Shown here: positions 1 through 5,561 of the stretch, one piece after another
Layout of the letters: every line of letters begins with the position of its first letter
How positions within the stretch are numbered: position 1 is the stretch's first letter
Assembly: GCA_022511505.1 (NCBI GenBank)
Contig: JAFLTK010000259.1
Span: forward strand, 1 to 12,767
Reading direction: 5' to 3'
Length of the DNA: 12,767 nucleotides
DNA from: Muribaculaceae bacterium
GTDB lineage: Bacteria > Bacteroidota > Bacteroidia > Bacteroidales > Muribaculaceae
Program-made: the position numbers and the translations under genes
The notes under the pieces: generated by a model
Told to the model about the DNA's origin: nothing
The model's database searches: none
Seen by the model: the letters and a program-made list of their open reading frames with translations, nothing else

Positions 1-456
1 GGTGGCCTGACGCTGGGCGTCGGTGAAGTAGGCGGGGACGGTGATGACGGCCTCGCTGACGCTCTGGCCCAGGTAGTCCTCGGCGGTCTTCTTCATCTTC
101 TGAAGAATCATGGCCGAAATTTCTTGCGGGGTGTACTCGCGGCCATCGATGTCGACACGGGGAGTGTCGTTTGAGCCGCACACCACCTTATATGGTACGC
201 GCTTGATTTCATCGGCAACCTGCTGGCAGTTTTCGCCCATGAAACGCTTGATAGAATAGATAGTTCGCTTGGGGTTGGTGATAGCCTGACGCTTGGCGGG
301 GTCGCCAACCTTGCGCTCGCCGCCATCAACAAATGCCACAACCGACGGGGTTGTGTTGCGGCCTTCACTGTTAGGAATTACAACGGGGTCATTACCCTCG
401 AGTACTGCGACACAGGAATTGGTGGTTCCAAGGTCGATACCAATAATTTTTCCCAT
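1..456 (-). CDS. dnaK: Molecular chaperone DnaK (Hsp70), N-terminal part, cut by window edge
   Basis: ATP-dependent cytoplasmic chaperone that binds exposed hydrophobic segments of client proteins and works with DnaJ and GrpE. The 152 residues visible are the start of the actin-like nucleotide-binding domain. They open MGKIIGIDLGTTNS (phosphate-1 loop, residues 1-14), continue with VIPNSEGRNTTPSVVAF (about 27-43) and VGDPAKRQA, and reach AVITVPAYFTDAQRQAT at the edge. This is near-identical in pattern to DnaK of other bacteria. The ATG at 456-454 gives the standard N-terminus. The other three quarters, including the rest of the ATPase domain and the substrate-binding domain, lie outside the window. 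The leader just before the ATG is A/U-rich with no Shine-Dalgarno motif, as is usual in Bacteroidetes. Upstream is a long non-coding region with a sigma-54-like promoter, so dnaK appears to be transcribed on its own rather than from the genes at 1395 onward. Confidence 0.97.
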   Translation of the reverse strand, partial: MGKIIGIDLGTTNSCVAVLEGNDPVVIPNSEGRNTTPSVVAFVDGGERKVGDPAKRQAITNPKRTIYSIKRFMGENCQQVADEIKRVPYKVVCGSNDTPRVDIDGREYTPQEISAMILQKMKKTAEDYLGQSVSEAVITVPAYFTDAQRQAT

Positions 457-501
457 AATTTAATAGTTTATAGTTATTTTTTTGAATTTTTTGGTTATGT
501 C

Positions 502-544
502 GTCGACCTAACGCCACGGCCATAGACGGCGGCCGCCGGTCGAC
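502..544 (-). promoter_or_regulatory. GC-rich palindromic structure in the dnaK 5' leader
   Basis: Perfect 7-bp arms GTCGACC (502-508) and GGTCGAC (538-544) enclose a segment that contains a second, perfect 12-bp palindrome, CGGCGGCCGCCG (527-538). The two cannot fully form together because they share base 538. With the start predicted from the -24/-12 box (about 547), this structure would lie at the very 5' end of the dnaK mRNA. It is strikingly GC-rich next to the A/T-rich sequence between it and the ATG. A role in mRNA stability or temperature-dependent folding is inference only. Confidence 0.45.
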
Positions 545-555
545 ATTCATCATAT

Positions 556-573
556 TAACAAAACTCGTGCCAA
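556..573 (-). promoter_or_regulatory. Sigma-54-type -24/-12 promoter candidate for dnaK
   Basis: Minus strand reads TTGGCACG-AGTT-TTGTTA. The established RpoN consensus is YTGGCACG-N4-TTGCW. The -24 block matches completely, the N4 spacer is exact, and the -12 block differs only at the C (TTGTT for TTGCW). The GG (571-570) and G559 keep the GG-N10-GC geometry, except that the last base is T. The predicted start is near 547, giving a leader of about 90 nt. No TAnnTTTG -7 box with correct spacing to a TTTG was found nearby, which favours this reading. A single match in 12.8 kb could still be chance. Confidence 0.5.
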
Positions 574-617
574 AAAAGTTTAACACCTATAAAATAAAGG
601 AAACAGGTATCGCATGG

Positions 618-653
618 TGTCACCGCTGTCAATCCCCCGTGACATCTTGTCAC
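618..653. promoter_or_regulatory. TGTCA/TGACA dyad array upstream of dnaK promoter
   Basis: Four half-sites of one pentamer lie in 36 bp: TGTCA at 618-622, 627-631 and 648-652, and its complement TGACA at 640-644. The pair 627-644 forms the dyad TGTCA-N8-TGACA. The pair 639-653 forms GTGACA-TCT-TGTCAC with perfect 6-bp arms. The array lies about 70-105 bp upstream of the predicted dnaK start. That is where activators of sigma-54 promoters usually bind. The identity of any binding protein is unknown. Confidence 0.4.
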
Positions 654-912
654 CCCCGCGTGTGTTGGTCTATTGGGAACACGCTGCATCGCAGAACGAT
701 GCCGAACCCGAAAACTCCGGGAGGGTTTTCAGATTGTTAACCCACGACCGACATTCTGGCGCTCCTCGGCCTCTGTCGGGGAGGCATCGTTCAATCTCGA
801 CTATCTTCTCCGGTAAAGATAGCACGTTAACGGCTTGATGTTCAACTCACTCCGAGTTTATGTAGGTTGGATGGTATCAGACCTCAGTAGGTCGTTGCTG
901 CTCGCTCTTGAA
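654..912. other. Intergenic stretch without a supportable gene
   Basis: Short open frames occur on the plus strand (for example 614-838), but their predicted peptides resemble no family and none has a convincing leader. One small hairpin, 710-730, has arms GAAAAC/GTTTTC with a GC-rich interior and could form an 8-bp stem including one G-U pair. It is not followed by a T-run, so it is not a good intrinsic terminator. No tRNA, tmRNA or RNase P signature was seen. Confidence 0.5.
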
Positions 913-1024
913 GCATGCCGTGGAACGGCATATCTTTCATTAACCCCGTACATGCGAGCGAAGCGAGCTGTGCGGGGACAGCATCCCCCAGCGAGAATTG
1001 TCGCGGAGCGACAATCTTTCACGC
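913..1024 (+). repeat. Structured hairpin repeat, copy 1
   Basis: In order: hairpin 1 at 915-931 (ATGCCGT-GGA-ACGGCAT, perfect 7-bp arms, GGA loop); linker ATCTTTCATTAACC; hairpin 2 with arms CCCCGTACA (944-952) and TGTGCGGGG (969-977), fully paired as RNA if one G-U is allowed; a linker with GCATCC and AGAAT; hairpin 3 at 997-1015 (ATTGTCGC-GGA-GCGACAAT, perfect 8-bp arms, GGA loop); then ATCTTTCACG. The same order, with matching linkers but different stem sequences, is found on the opposite strand at 1047-1157. It looks like a REP/BIME-like intergenic element or a structured RNA. No transposase is visible. Confidence 0.7.
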
Positions 1025-1046
1025 CGAAGCACTACTGTTGCAACTT

Positions 1047-1157
1047 CACGTCCTAAGATCTCGTCCCTCCAGGACGATTCTGAGATGGTTGCGTTCCGCG
1101 CACTGCGCGCTTCGCGCTTGTACGCGGTTATTGAAAGAAACATCGCTCCGCGATGAC
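1047..1157 (-). repeat. Structured hairpin repeat, copy 2 (inverted)
   Basis: Read on the minus strand: hairpin 1 at 1155-1141 (CATCGC-GGA-GCGATG); linker TTTCTTTCAATAACC; hairpin 2 with arms CCGCGTAC (1127-1120) and GTGCGCGG (1103-1096) around a GCGC-GAA-GCGC inner hairpin; a linker with GCAACC and AGAAT; hairpin 3 at 1077-1061 (TCGTCC-TGGAG-GGACGA); then ATCTT and ACG. Linker plus first arm of hairpin 2 match copy 1 at 18 of 20 positions. The two copies meet around the palindrome GTTGCAAC at 1037-1044. Hairpin stems differ between copies but remain paired. Confidence 0.7.
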
Positions 1158-1214
1158 GCTTGTCATTATTATCTCCAGAACTTCAACATCATGCTTGCGT
1201 TTTTTCGGTTCTCA

Positions 1215-1367
1215 TCATGTCGCGAGTATACGTGATGAAGAACTCCAGCTCATTGAGCGTTTGTCAGGTGCTAATAATTTTAAGACGCTCCGCGGATCTT
1301 CCATAGTATCAATCATTGACTGAGACATACAACCATTGTGGAGTGCTGAGGCAATCATAGCCATCAT
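1215..1367 (-). CDS. Possible 50-residue ORF after the XRE gene, unrecognised
   Basis: A minus-strand frame starting MMAMIASALHNG and ending SRILAT follows the XRE regulator by 27 bp. It contains MIDTMEDPRSVLKLLAPDKRS, which could be a short helical segment, but I recognise no family. It does not resemble the HipA N-terminus expected next to a HipB-like regulator. There is no Shine-Dalgarno site and third positions are not biased as in the neighbouring genes. It may be a small protein co-transcribed with the regulator, a remnant of a lost partner, or chance. Confidence 0.2.
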   Translation of the reverse strand: MMAMIASALHNGCMSQSMIDTMEDPRSVLKLLAPDKRSMSWSSSSRILAT

Positions 1368-1394
1368 AGAAAATAGGTTATTATTTCACTTGAT

Positions 1395-1595
1395 TTATAC
1401 CGTTTTACGGACATGATATTCAATTTCCATCCCAAGGACCTCGAGTATCTTCAGTATCGTGTTAAGCGACGGGTTGCCTTTGCCTCGCTCTATGTCTTTT
1501 ACCGTAGCAAGCCCAACCTGTGCCATCTCGGCAAGGTCTTGCTGGGTTATCGACAGATACTCGCGCCGTTGTTTCATGACTTCTTTTAGTTTCAT
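1395..1595 (-). CDS. HipB-like XRE-family helix-turn-helix regulator, 66 aa
   Basis: Small DNA-binding protein, almost entirely one HTH_XRE domain. After the leading helix MKLKEVMKQRREYL, residues 15-55 hold the five-helix core: SITQQDLAEMAQVGLATVKDIERGKGNPSLN, with the recognition segment around GLATVKDIERG, then TILKILEVLGMEIEY. The ERGKGNPSL and LGMEIEY patterns are typical of HipB-type antitoxins, which repress their own operon and neutralise HipA kinases. The frame stays open upstream to 1907, but the ATG at 1595 is chosen because it gives the canonical N-terminus, lies about 25 bp after a good promoter, and avoids overlap with the aldolase gene. No HipA-like frame is present on either side, so this may be an orphan regulator. 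Downstream lies only a possible 50-residue ORF and then the hairpin repeats. Confidence 0.85.
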   Translation of the reverse strand: MKLKEVMKQRREYLSITQQDLAEMAQVGLATVKDIERGKGNPSLNTILKILEVLGMEIEYHVRKTV

Positions 1596-1620
1596 AGTCC
1601 AATAAAATAAACTTCGAGCG

Positions 1621-1651
1621 CAAAAATAGACAATAATAATTGAATTTACAA
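1621..1651 (-). promoter_or_regulatory. Bacteroidetes-type promoter for the XRE gene
   Basis: Minus strand carries TATTTTTG (1628-1621), a perfect TAnnTTTG -7 box, with TTG (1651-1649) 20 bp upstream as the -33 element. This agrees with the known Bacteroides arrangement of TTTG and TAnnTTTG about 19-21 bp apart. It predicts a leader of roughly 20 nt before the ATG at 1595. The surrounding 1596-1667 segment is very A/T-rich. Confidence 0.6.
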
Positions 1652-1667
1652 GAAAAAGTATAATAAA

Positions 1668-1799
1668 ATGGACTTTTGTGTACGTCACACGGTCCAAAGC
1701 ATCCTCCACGGCACCGACCGCATCGACCTCAAAACTCTCGAAGAAAGTTGCCGCATCGAGCGCCTTGCGGGCCCCGCTCGCAACCGCGTAGGCTTCTAA
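1668..1799 (+). CDS. Possible 43-residue ORF convergent with the aldolase gene
   Basis: Plus-strand frame MDFCVRHTVQSILHGTDRIDLKTLEES... ending RNRVGF, with its TAA (1797-1799) overlapping the aldolase stop (1796-1798) on the other strand. Third positions from about 1690 on are strongly C-rich (runs such as ATC CTC CAC GGC ACC GAC CGC), like real genes in this window. The opposite-strand reading is less biased. No family is recognised and no promoter is evident. It may be a small gene or the 3' remnant of a truncated one, with the ATG reached by chance in the A/T-rich spacer. Confidence 0.3.
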   Translation: MDFCVRHTVQSILHGTDRIDLKTLEESCRIERLAGPARNRVGF

Positions 1800-2836
1800 T
1801 GGGAGAGGGGTTGGAGGAGAGTGGCGAGGGTGTCGAGTGTGGCGGAGGTGGTGGCCCAGTCGGTGACGAAGCGGACGGTTGAGGCCGAGGGGCCGGGGGC
1901 GCCCCACAGTTCGAAGGATGCGCCGGCTTTGAGGCGCTCGACGACGTCGTTGGGAAGTTGGAAAAATTGCTGGTTGGTAGGGGAGTCGTAAACCGCACGA
2001 TAGCCGCGTGCAGTGAATATCTCCCTGAGTTTCAGAGCCATGTCGACGGCATGTCGACCAATGCGCTCGTAAAGGTCGCTCTCAAACAGGGTTTCAAACT
2101 GCACGCCGAGCAGTCGGCCTTTGGCCAACAACGCGCCGTGCATCTTCATCAGCGAGATGAAGCGGTTAAACAACTCGGGACGGCGAGTGACAACGGCTTC
2201 GCCAAAGAGGGCGCCACATTTTGTACCACCGATGTAAAACGCGTCACATAGGCGGGCAATATCGCTCAATTCCAGGTCATTGGCGGGCGAAGCGAGCCCG
2301 TAGGCCATGCGCGCTCCGTCGATATACAGGAGCATATTCCACCGCCGGCAGACGTTGTATATATCCTCCAGTTCCTGTTTTGAATACAGCAATCCCAACT
2401 CGGTCGGGAACGAGAGGTAGACGATGGCCGGGCGCACCATGTGGGGATTTGTCTCGTCGCTATAAAACGTTGACATATAGCGGTCTATGGCGTCGGCGCG
2501 AAGTTTACCCTCGGGGTCGGGTAATGTCAATACTTTATGACCGGTCAGTTCGATGGCGCCGGCTTCGTGGACAGCGATGTGGGCGGTCTCGGCCGCAATG
2601 ACACCATCGTTGCGGTCGGTCAGTCGGTCGATTACAACGGCGTTGGTCTGAGTGCCGCCGACCATGAAAAACACGTTGCCGGAGGGGATTTCACAGCGCC
2701 TCAATATCAACTCGCGAGCGCGGGCGGTATACTCGTCGTCGCCATACCCGACGGTGTGGGCCGCGTTTGTCTCAATCAGTCGTGCCAACACCTCGGGATG
2801 GGCGCCAACCATGTAGTCGGAATTGAAGTAAACCAT
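1796..2836 (-). CDS. Threonine-aldolase-like PLP-dependent enzyme (beta-eliminating lyase family)
   Basis: Fold-type I PLP enzyme, 346 residues, the usual length for low-specificity L-threonine aldolases, which cleave threonine or allo-threonine to glycine and acetaldehyde in the cytoplasm. Visible features: the N-terminal NSDYMVGAHPEVL; MVGGTQTNA (59-66) for cofactor phosphate; ETAHIAVHEAGAIE (83-96) with the His that stacks on the PLP ring; LYIDGAR (170-176) with Asp173 for the pyridine nitrogen; and YIGGTKCGAL (201-210), where Lys206 should form the Schiff base. The GGTKCGAL form places it in a subgroup common in Bacteroidetes, so the exact substrate is less certain than the fold. It is the last gene of the tight cluster, 14 bp after trmD. 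The cluster also encodes PdxB, which makes the PLP precursor. No clear intrinsic terminator follows. Confidence 0.9.
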   Translation of the reverse strand: MVYFNSDYMVGAHPEVLARLIETNAAHTVGYGDDEYTARARELILRRCEIPSGNVFFMVGGTQTNAVVIDRLTDRNDGVIAAETAHIAVHEAGAIELTGHKVLTLPDPEGKLRADAIDRYMSTFYSDETNPHMVRPAIVYLSFPTELGLLYSKQELEDIYNVCRRWNMLLYIDGARMAYGLASPANDLELSDIARLCDAFYIGGTKCGALFGEAVVTRRPELFNRFISLMKMHGALLAKGRLLGVQFETLFESDLYERIGRHAVDMALKLREIFTARGYRAVYDSPTNQQFFQLPNDVVERLKAGASFELWGAPGPSASTVRFVTDWATTSATLDTLATLLQPLSH

Positions 2837-2850
2837 TGGTGGAAAGGGAT

Positions 2851-3525
2851 TTATTTGAGCAGGTCGGGGCGCAGGTGGCGGGTGCGTTCAACGGCTTGAT
2901 TATATCGCCATTCGTCGATTTTTGCCTGATGCCCGGAAAGGAGAATTGGAGGTACTTTCCACCCTTTGTAGTCGGCCGGACGGGTGTAGACCGGGGGCGC
3001 GAGGAGGTTGTCCTGAAAAGAGTCGCTGAGGGCGCTTTGCTCGTCGCCGATGGCGCCCGGAATGAGGCGGATGATGGAGTCGGCGATTATGACGGCCGGG
3101 ATTTCGCCGCCGGTCAGCACATAGTCGCCAACCGATATTTCGCGCGTAATCAAGTGCTCGCGGATGCGGTAGTCAACCCCCTTGTAGTGGCCGCAAAGGA
3201 TGATGATATTGTTGAGCAGCGAGAGGCTGTTGGCCATCGGCTGGTTGAACGTTTCGCCGTCGGGCGACGTGAAGATTACCTCGTCATAGTCGCGCTCGGC
3301 TTTAAGGGCCGAGATGGCGCGGTCGACCGGCTCGATTTGCATCACCATGCCTGCCTCGCCTCCAAACGGGTAATCGTCGACCTTGCGGTGCTTGTTGGTC
3401 GAGTAGTCGCGCAGGTTGTGTACCACGATTTGGGCGAGCCCGCGGTCTTGGGCACGCTTTAGAATCGAGCAGTTGAGAGGCGAGTCGAGCATCTCGGGGA
3501 GGACGGTCAGTATATCAATTCTCAT
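2851..3525 (-). CDS. trmD: tRNA (guanine37-N1)-methyltransferase TrmD
   Basis: SPOUT-class enzyme that methylates N1 of G37 next to the anticodon of tRNAs reading CNN codons, preventing +1 frameshifting. At 224 residues it has the normal length. Visible motifs: MRIDILTVLPEML at the N-terminus; YPFGGEAGMVM (52-62) in the knot region; CGHYKGVDYRIRE (111-123); EISVGDYVLTGGE (129-141), the SAM-binding trefoil knot; SALSDSF (164-170) with the catalytic Asp168; then YTRP and LLSGHQAKIDEWR. The GGEAG form replaces the more usual GGGPG or GGGAG. Its ATG overlaps the pdxB stop by 4 bp (ATGA, 3522-3525), which implies translational coupling. The usual rpsP-rimM-trmD-rplS operon is not present, as expected for Bacteroidetes. 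Confidence 0.97.
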   Translation of the reverse strand: MRIDILTVLPEMLDSPLNCSILKRAQDRGLAQIVVHNLRDYSTNKHRKVDDYPFGGEAGMVMQIEPVDRAISALKAERDYDEVIFTSPDGETFNQPMANSLSLLNNIIILCGHYKGVDYRIREHLITREISVGDYVLTGGEIPAVIIADSIIRLIPGAIGDEQSALSDSFQDNLLAPPVYTRPADYKGWKVPPILLSGHQAKIDEWRYNQAVERTRHLRPDLLK

Positions 3526-4553
3526 TTTGGCGAAGGGTTAAACGGTTGCTGTTCAGAGCGGTATTTATAATTGTTGCGCAGAGCCTCGAAGGAGTCGGGG
3601 TCGCGGCGCAGAGCGCGGTCGTCGGCCGCGATGTCATATAGGGCGATGTCGGCCGGCGAGAGGATAACGTCGGCCGGCGCCGTCGGTCGGTCGAAAGGCA
3701 ACGGGCCGAGCCGTGCCGGGTCTATGCCGTGGGCGGCGGCAAAGGCATCGACAATCATGGCCGTTGCACGCTGTTTGCCTTGAAGCGAGTATCCGGCAAC
3801 ATGGGGTGTCGCAATCGCCACGCGGTCAAGCAGTTGGCGGTCGATTGTCGGTTCATTCTCCCAGCAGTCGATGACGGCGGCGGCAATCAGTCGGCCGTCG
3901 AGCGCCTCGACGGTAGCCGCGGTGTCAATGACCGGGCCGCGCGCGGCGTTGATGATGACGGGGTGGTGGAGGCAGCGGGCGTAGAAATCGCTGTCGGCAA
4001 GGTGGAAAGTAGCGTCGGGCCCGTCATGACTGAGTGGCACGTGAATAGTGATGACATCGGCCCGGCGGGCAATCTCGTCGAGTGACACAAAGCGGTCACC
4101 GCCCTCGCGGCGCTCTCGCGGCGGGTCGCAAAGCAAAACTTCCATGCCGGCGCGCTCGGCTTGACGGGCAACGATACTGCCTACATTACCAACGCCGACG
4201 ATGCCAATGCGTCGCCCCGCGAGCCCCTCGGGCATCAGATGATTCAGGGCCGCGAAAACATACTGAGCCACGGCCGGCGCGTTACACCCCGGTGCGTTGG
4301 CAACCTCGATACCGCGGCGGCGGCAGTAGTCGAGGTCAATGTGGTCGGTGCCTATGGTTGCCGTCCCTATCCACTTGACCGCCGAGCCGTCGAGTAAAGC
4401 GGCGTCACAGCGCGTCCGCGTCCTGACAATCAGCGCGTTGGCATCGGCAACGGCGGCCTGCGTTATATCCTCGGGCGCGAGGTAGACAACCTCGGCCACC
4501 GGGTCAAGAACGCCCGTGATAAACGGTATCTTATTTTCGACAACTACCTTCAT
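3522..4553 (-). CDS. pdxB: 4-phosphoerythronate dehydrogenase PdxB
   Basis: NAD-dependent D-2-hydroxyacid dehydrogenase family enzyme that oxidises 4-phospho-D-erythronate in the DXP-dependent route to pyridoxal 5'-phosphate. Length 343 residues. Visible features: the N-terminal MKVVVENKIPFITGVLDP typical of PdxB; the nucleotide-binding GIVGVGNVGS (117-126, GxGxxG) with the following acidic LLCDPP; NAARG with catalytic Arg205; IDCWENEP with Glu234; and TPHVAGYS with His251. This is the Arg-Glu-His triad of the family. The Trp in WENEP and the C-terminal dimerisation extension separate PdxB from SerA-type paralogues. It starts 1 bp after the membrane-protein gene ends and overlaps trmD, so the three are almost certainly one transcript. 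The PLP-dependent aldolase at the end of the cluster would use its pathway's product. Confidence 0.96.
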   Translation of the reverse strand: MKVVVENKIPFITGVLDPVAEVVYLAPEDITQAAVADANALIVRTRTRCDAALLDGSAVKWIGTATIGTDHIDLDYCRRRGIEVANAPGCNAPAVAQYVFAALNHLMPEGLAGRRIGIVGVGNVGSIVARQAERAGMEVLLCDPPRERREGGDRFVSLDEIARRADVITIHVPLSHDGPDATFHLADSDFYARCLHHPVIINAARGPVIDTAATVEALDGRLIAAAVIDCWENEPTIDRQLLDRVAIATPHVAGYSLQGKQRATAMIVDAFAAAHGIDPARLGPLPFDRPTAPADVILSPADIALYDIAADDRALRRDPDSFEALRNNYKYRSEQQPFNPSPK

Positions 4554-4554
4554 G

Positions 4555-5544
4555 TCAGATTATTAGGCGCCACAGGTAGAACCCGGCATAGATGATAATA
4601 GCGGCGGCAGGCACGATGTATCCGCTGCGTCGGCCTATGTGGAAATGGGCAAAATGACCCAGTTGGAATGCCGTGCAACAGCACAGGGTAGGGTAGTAGA
4701 ACGGCAGGTTGGTGTAGTCGAGAACCATCATCAGCGCGGTCGTTATCGAGGCGAGGATGAGAATGCCGTTGCGGGCGCGTGTAATCAGATTGTAACTGTA
4801 AATTCTGATAAGGTTGACAACGATAAGCGTCACCAACAGCGCGGCAGTGAAGCCCACGAGCGAGAGGAACCACACCATCCGTCCGGGCGTGAAAGTCTCA
4901 AAAATGTTGTCGAAAACCGGCGCCTCAAAGTGGCTGAAATCAATCAGCCCGAAGCCCCACGCCATCCAAAGCGGTGTCAAGAGTCCCGTCAGCGCCGCCA
5001 GCATTGTCCTGAAATTGAACACTCTCATCTGGCCGCATCCGACAATCATAATCGGCAGATAGGCCAGGAAACCATAGTCGGTCAGCGCTCCGACGCCAAT
5101 CAGGAAGAACGCCATGAAGACGCGCGGTGTCATGGCCGGCTCGTCGAAAACGCTGAACAACAGCGCCATAGCCGCGAGCAACACGACCAGAAGCACCGTG
5201 CCGCCATAGAACTGGCCCATCGCCATTGGGCATGCTCCAAGCATCCACAGGAAAAACGAGCCGCAGATGAGCGACAGAGTGTGAAGCAGGTTATAGTAGC
5301 GGTTGATGACCACGATGGCGAGCGCCGTCGGGAGATAGACCGCGAGCGCCGTGTAAAGCGACGTCGAGTCCGAGTCAATCCAATGGTTGGCCGAGGTCAG
5401 GCCGAGTCCCCTCATTCCCGGGATAGCAACGACATCGCCGGCACCCGCGGCCACGAGTGTGGCCACGACCGAGAGCATGGCCATCAAAATTGACAGCCAT
5501 CGCGATTGAATTGTCTCATCAATGCGGCGCTCGACCCTCAGCAT
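4555..5544 (-). CDS. Polytopic inner-membrane protein of unknown function
   Basis: 329-residue hydrophobic protein with about eight or nine likely membrane segments: roughly 17-34, 64-80, 85-104, 113-132, 142-158, 160-171, 180-200, 223-247, 258-276 and 306-327 (the shorter ones uncertain). There is no signal peptide. The loops contain few charged residues and no motif that I can assign to a transporter or enzyme. CCC at 288-290 lies before a short loop FHIGRRSG. It resembles the conserved unnamed membrane proteins of Bacteroidales genomes, some of which carry unreliable automatic names. It is separated from pdxB by one base, so co-translation is likely. The start ATG lies about 18 bp after the composite repeat, and the repeat's Phe/Leu-Asn frame ends in a TGA that overlaps this start (CCATGCTGA). 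Confidence 0.85.
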   Translation of the reverse strand: MLRVERRIDETIQSRWLSILMAMLSVVATLVAAGAGDVVAIPGMRGLGLTSANHWIDSDSTSLYTALAVYLPTALAIVVINRYYNLLHTLSLICGSFFLWMLGACPMAMGQFYGGTVLLVVLLAAMALLFSVFDEPAMTPRVFMAFFLIGVGALTDYGFLAYLPIMIVGCGQMRVFNFRTMLAALTGLLTPLWMAWGFGLIDFSHFEAPVFDNIFETFTPGRMVWFLSLVGFTAALLVTLIVVNLIRIYSYNLITRARNGILILASITTALMMVLDYTNLPFYYPTLCCCTAFQLGHFAHFHIGRRSGYIVPAAAIIIYAGFYLWRLII

Positions 5545-5561
5545 GGTTTTGTTTTTTGGGT

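Noticed and set aside
614..838. Plus-strand 74-codon frame
   Set aside because: No recognisable family, no leader, overlaps the dyad array upstream of dnaK.
1037..1044. Attachment or integron site at the centre of the inverted hairpin repeats
   Set aside because: GTTGCAAC is only 8 bp, no integrase or attC-type core sites are seen, and the symmetry is explained by the two facing repeat copies.
940..1143. Minus-strand 67-codon frame through the hairpin repeats (and plus frames 835-1056, 915-1235)
   Set aside because: The frames follow from GC-rich hairpin sequence; peptides are Arg/Ser-rich translations of the palindromes with no coding bias.
1763..1781. Terminator after the aldolase gene
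   Set aside because: A TTGCG...CGCAA hairpin exists just past the stop but has no following T-run on the minus strand, and the segment may be part of a plus-strand ORF.
1395..1907. 170-residue reading of the XRE gene with a long N-terminal extension
   Set aside because: The extension overlaps the aldolase gene, is His/Pro/Arg-rich without family character, and crosses the promoter at 1621-1651. The ATG at 1595 gives the normal HTH start.
2836..3462. Long plus-strand frame opposite trmD
   Set aside because: Antisense shadow of trmD, which has all family motifs.
4639..5493. 284-codon plus-strand frame
   Set aside because: Shadow of the membrane-protein gene; charged, Gln/Glu/Arg-rich product typical of antisense of hydrophobic codons.
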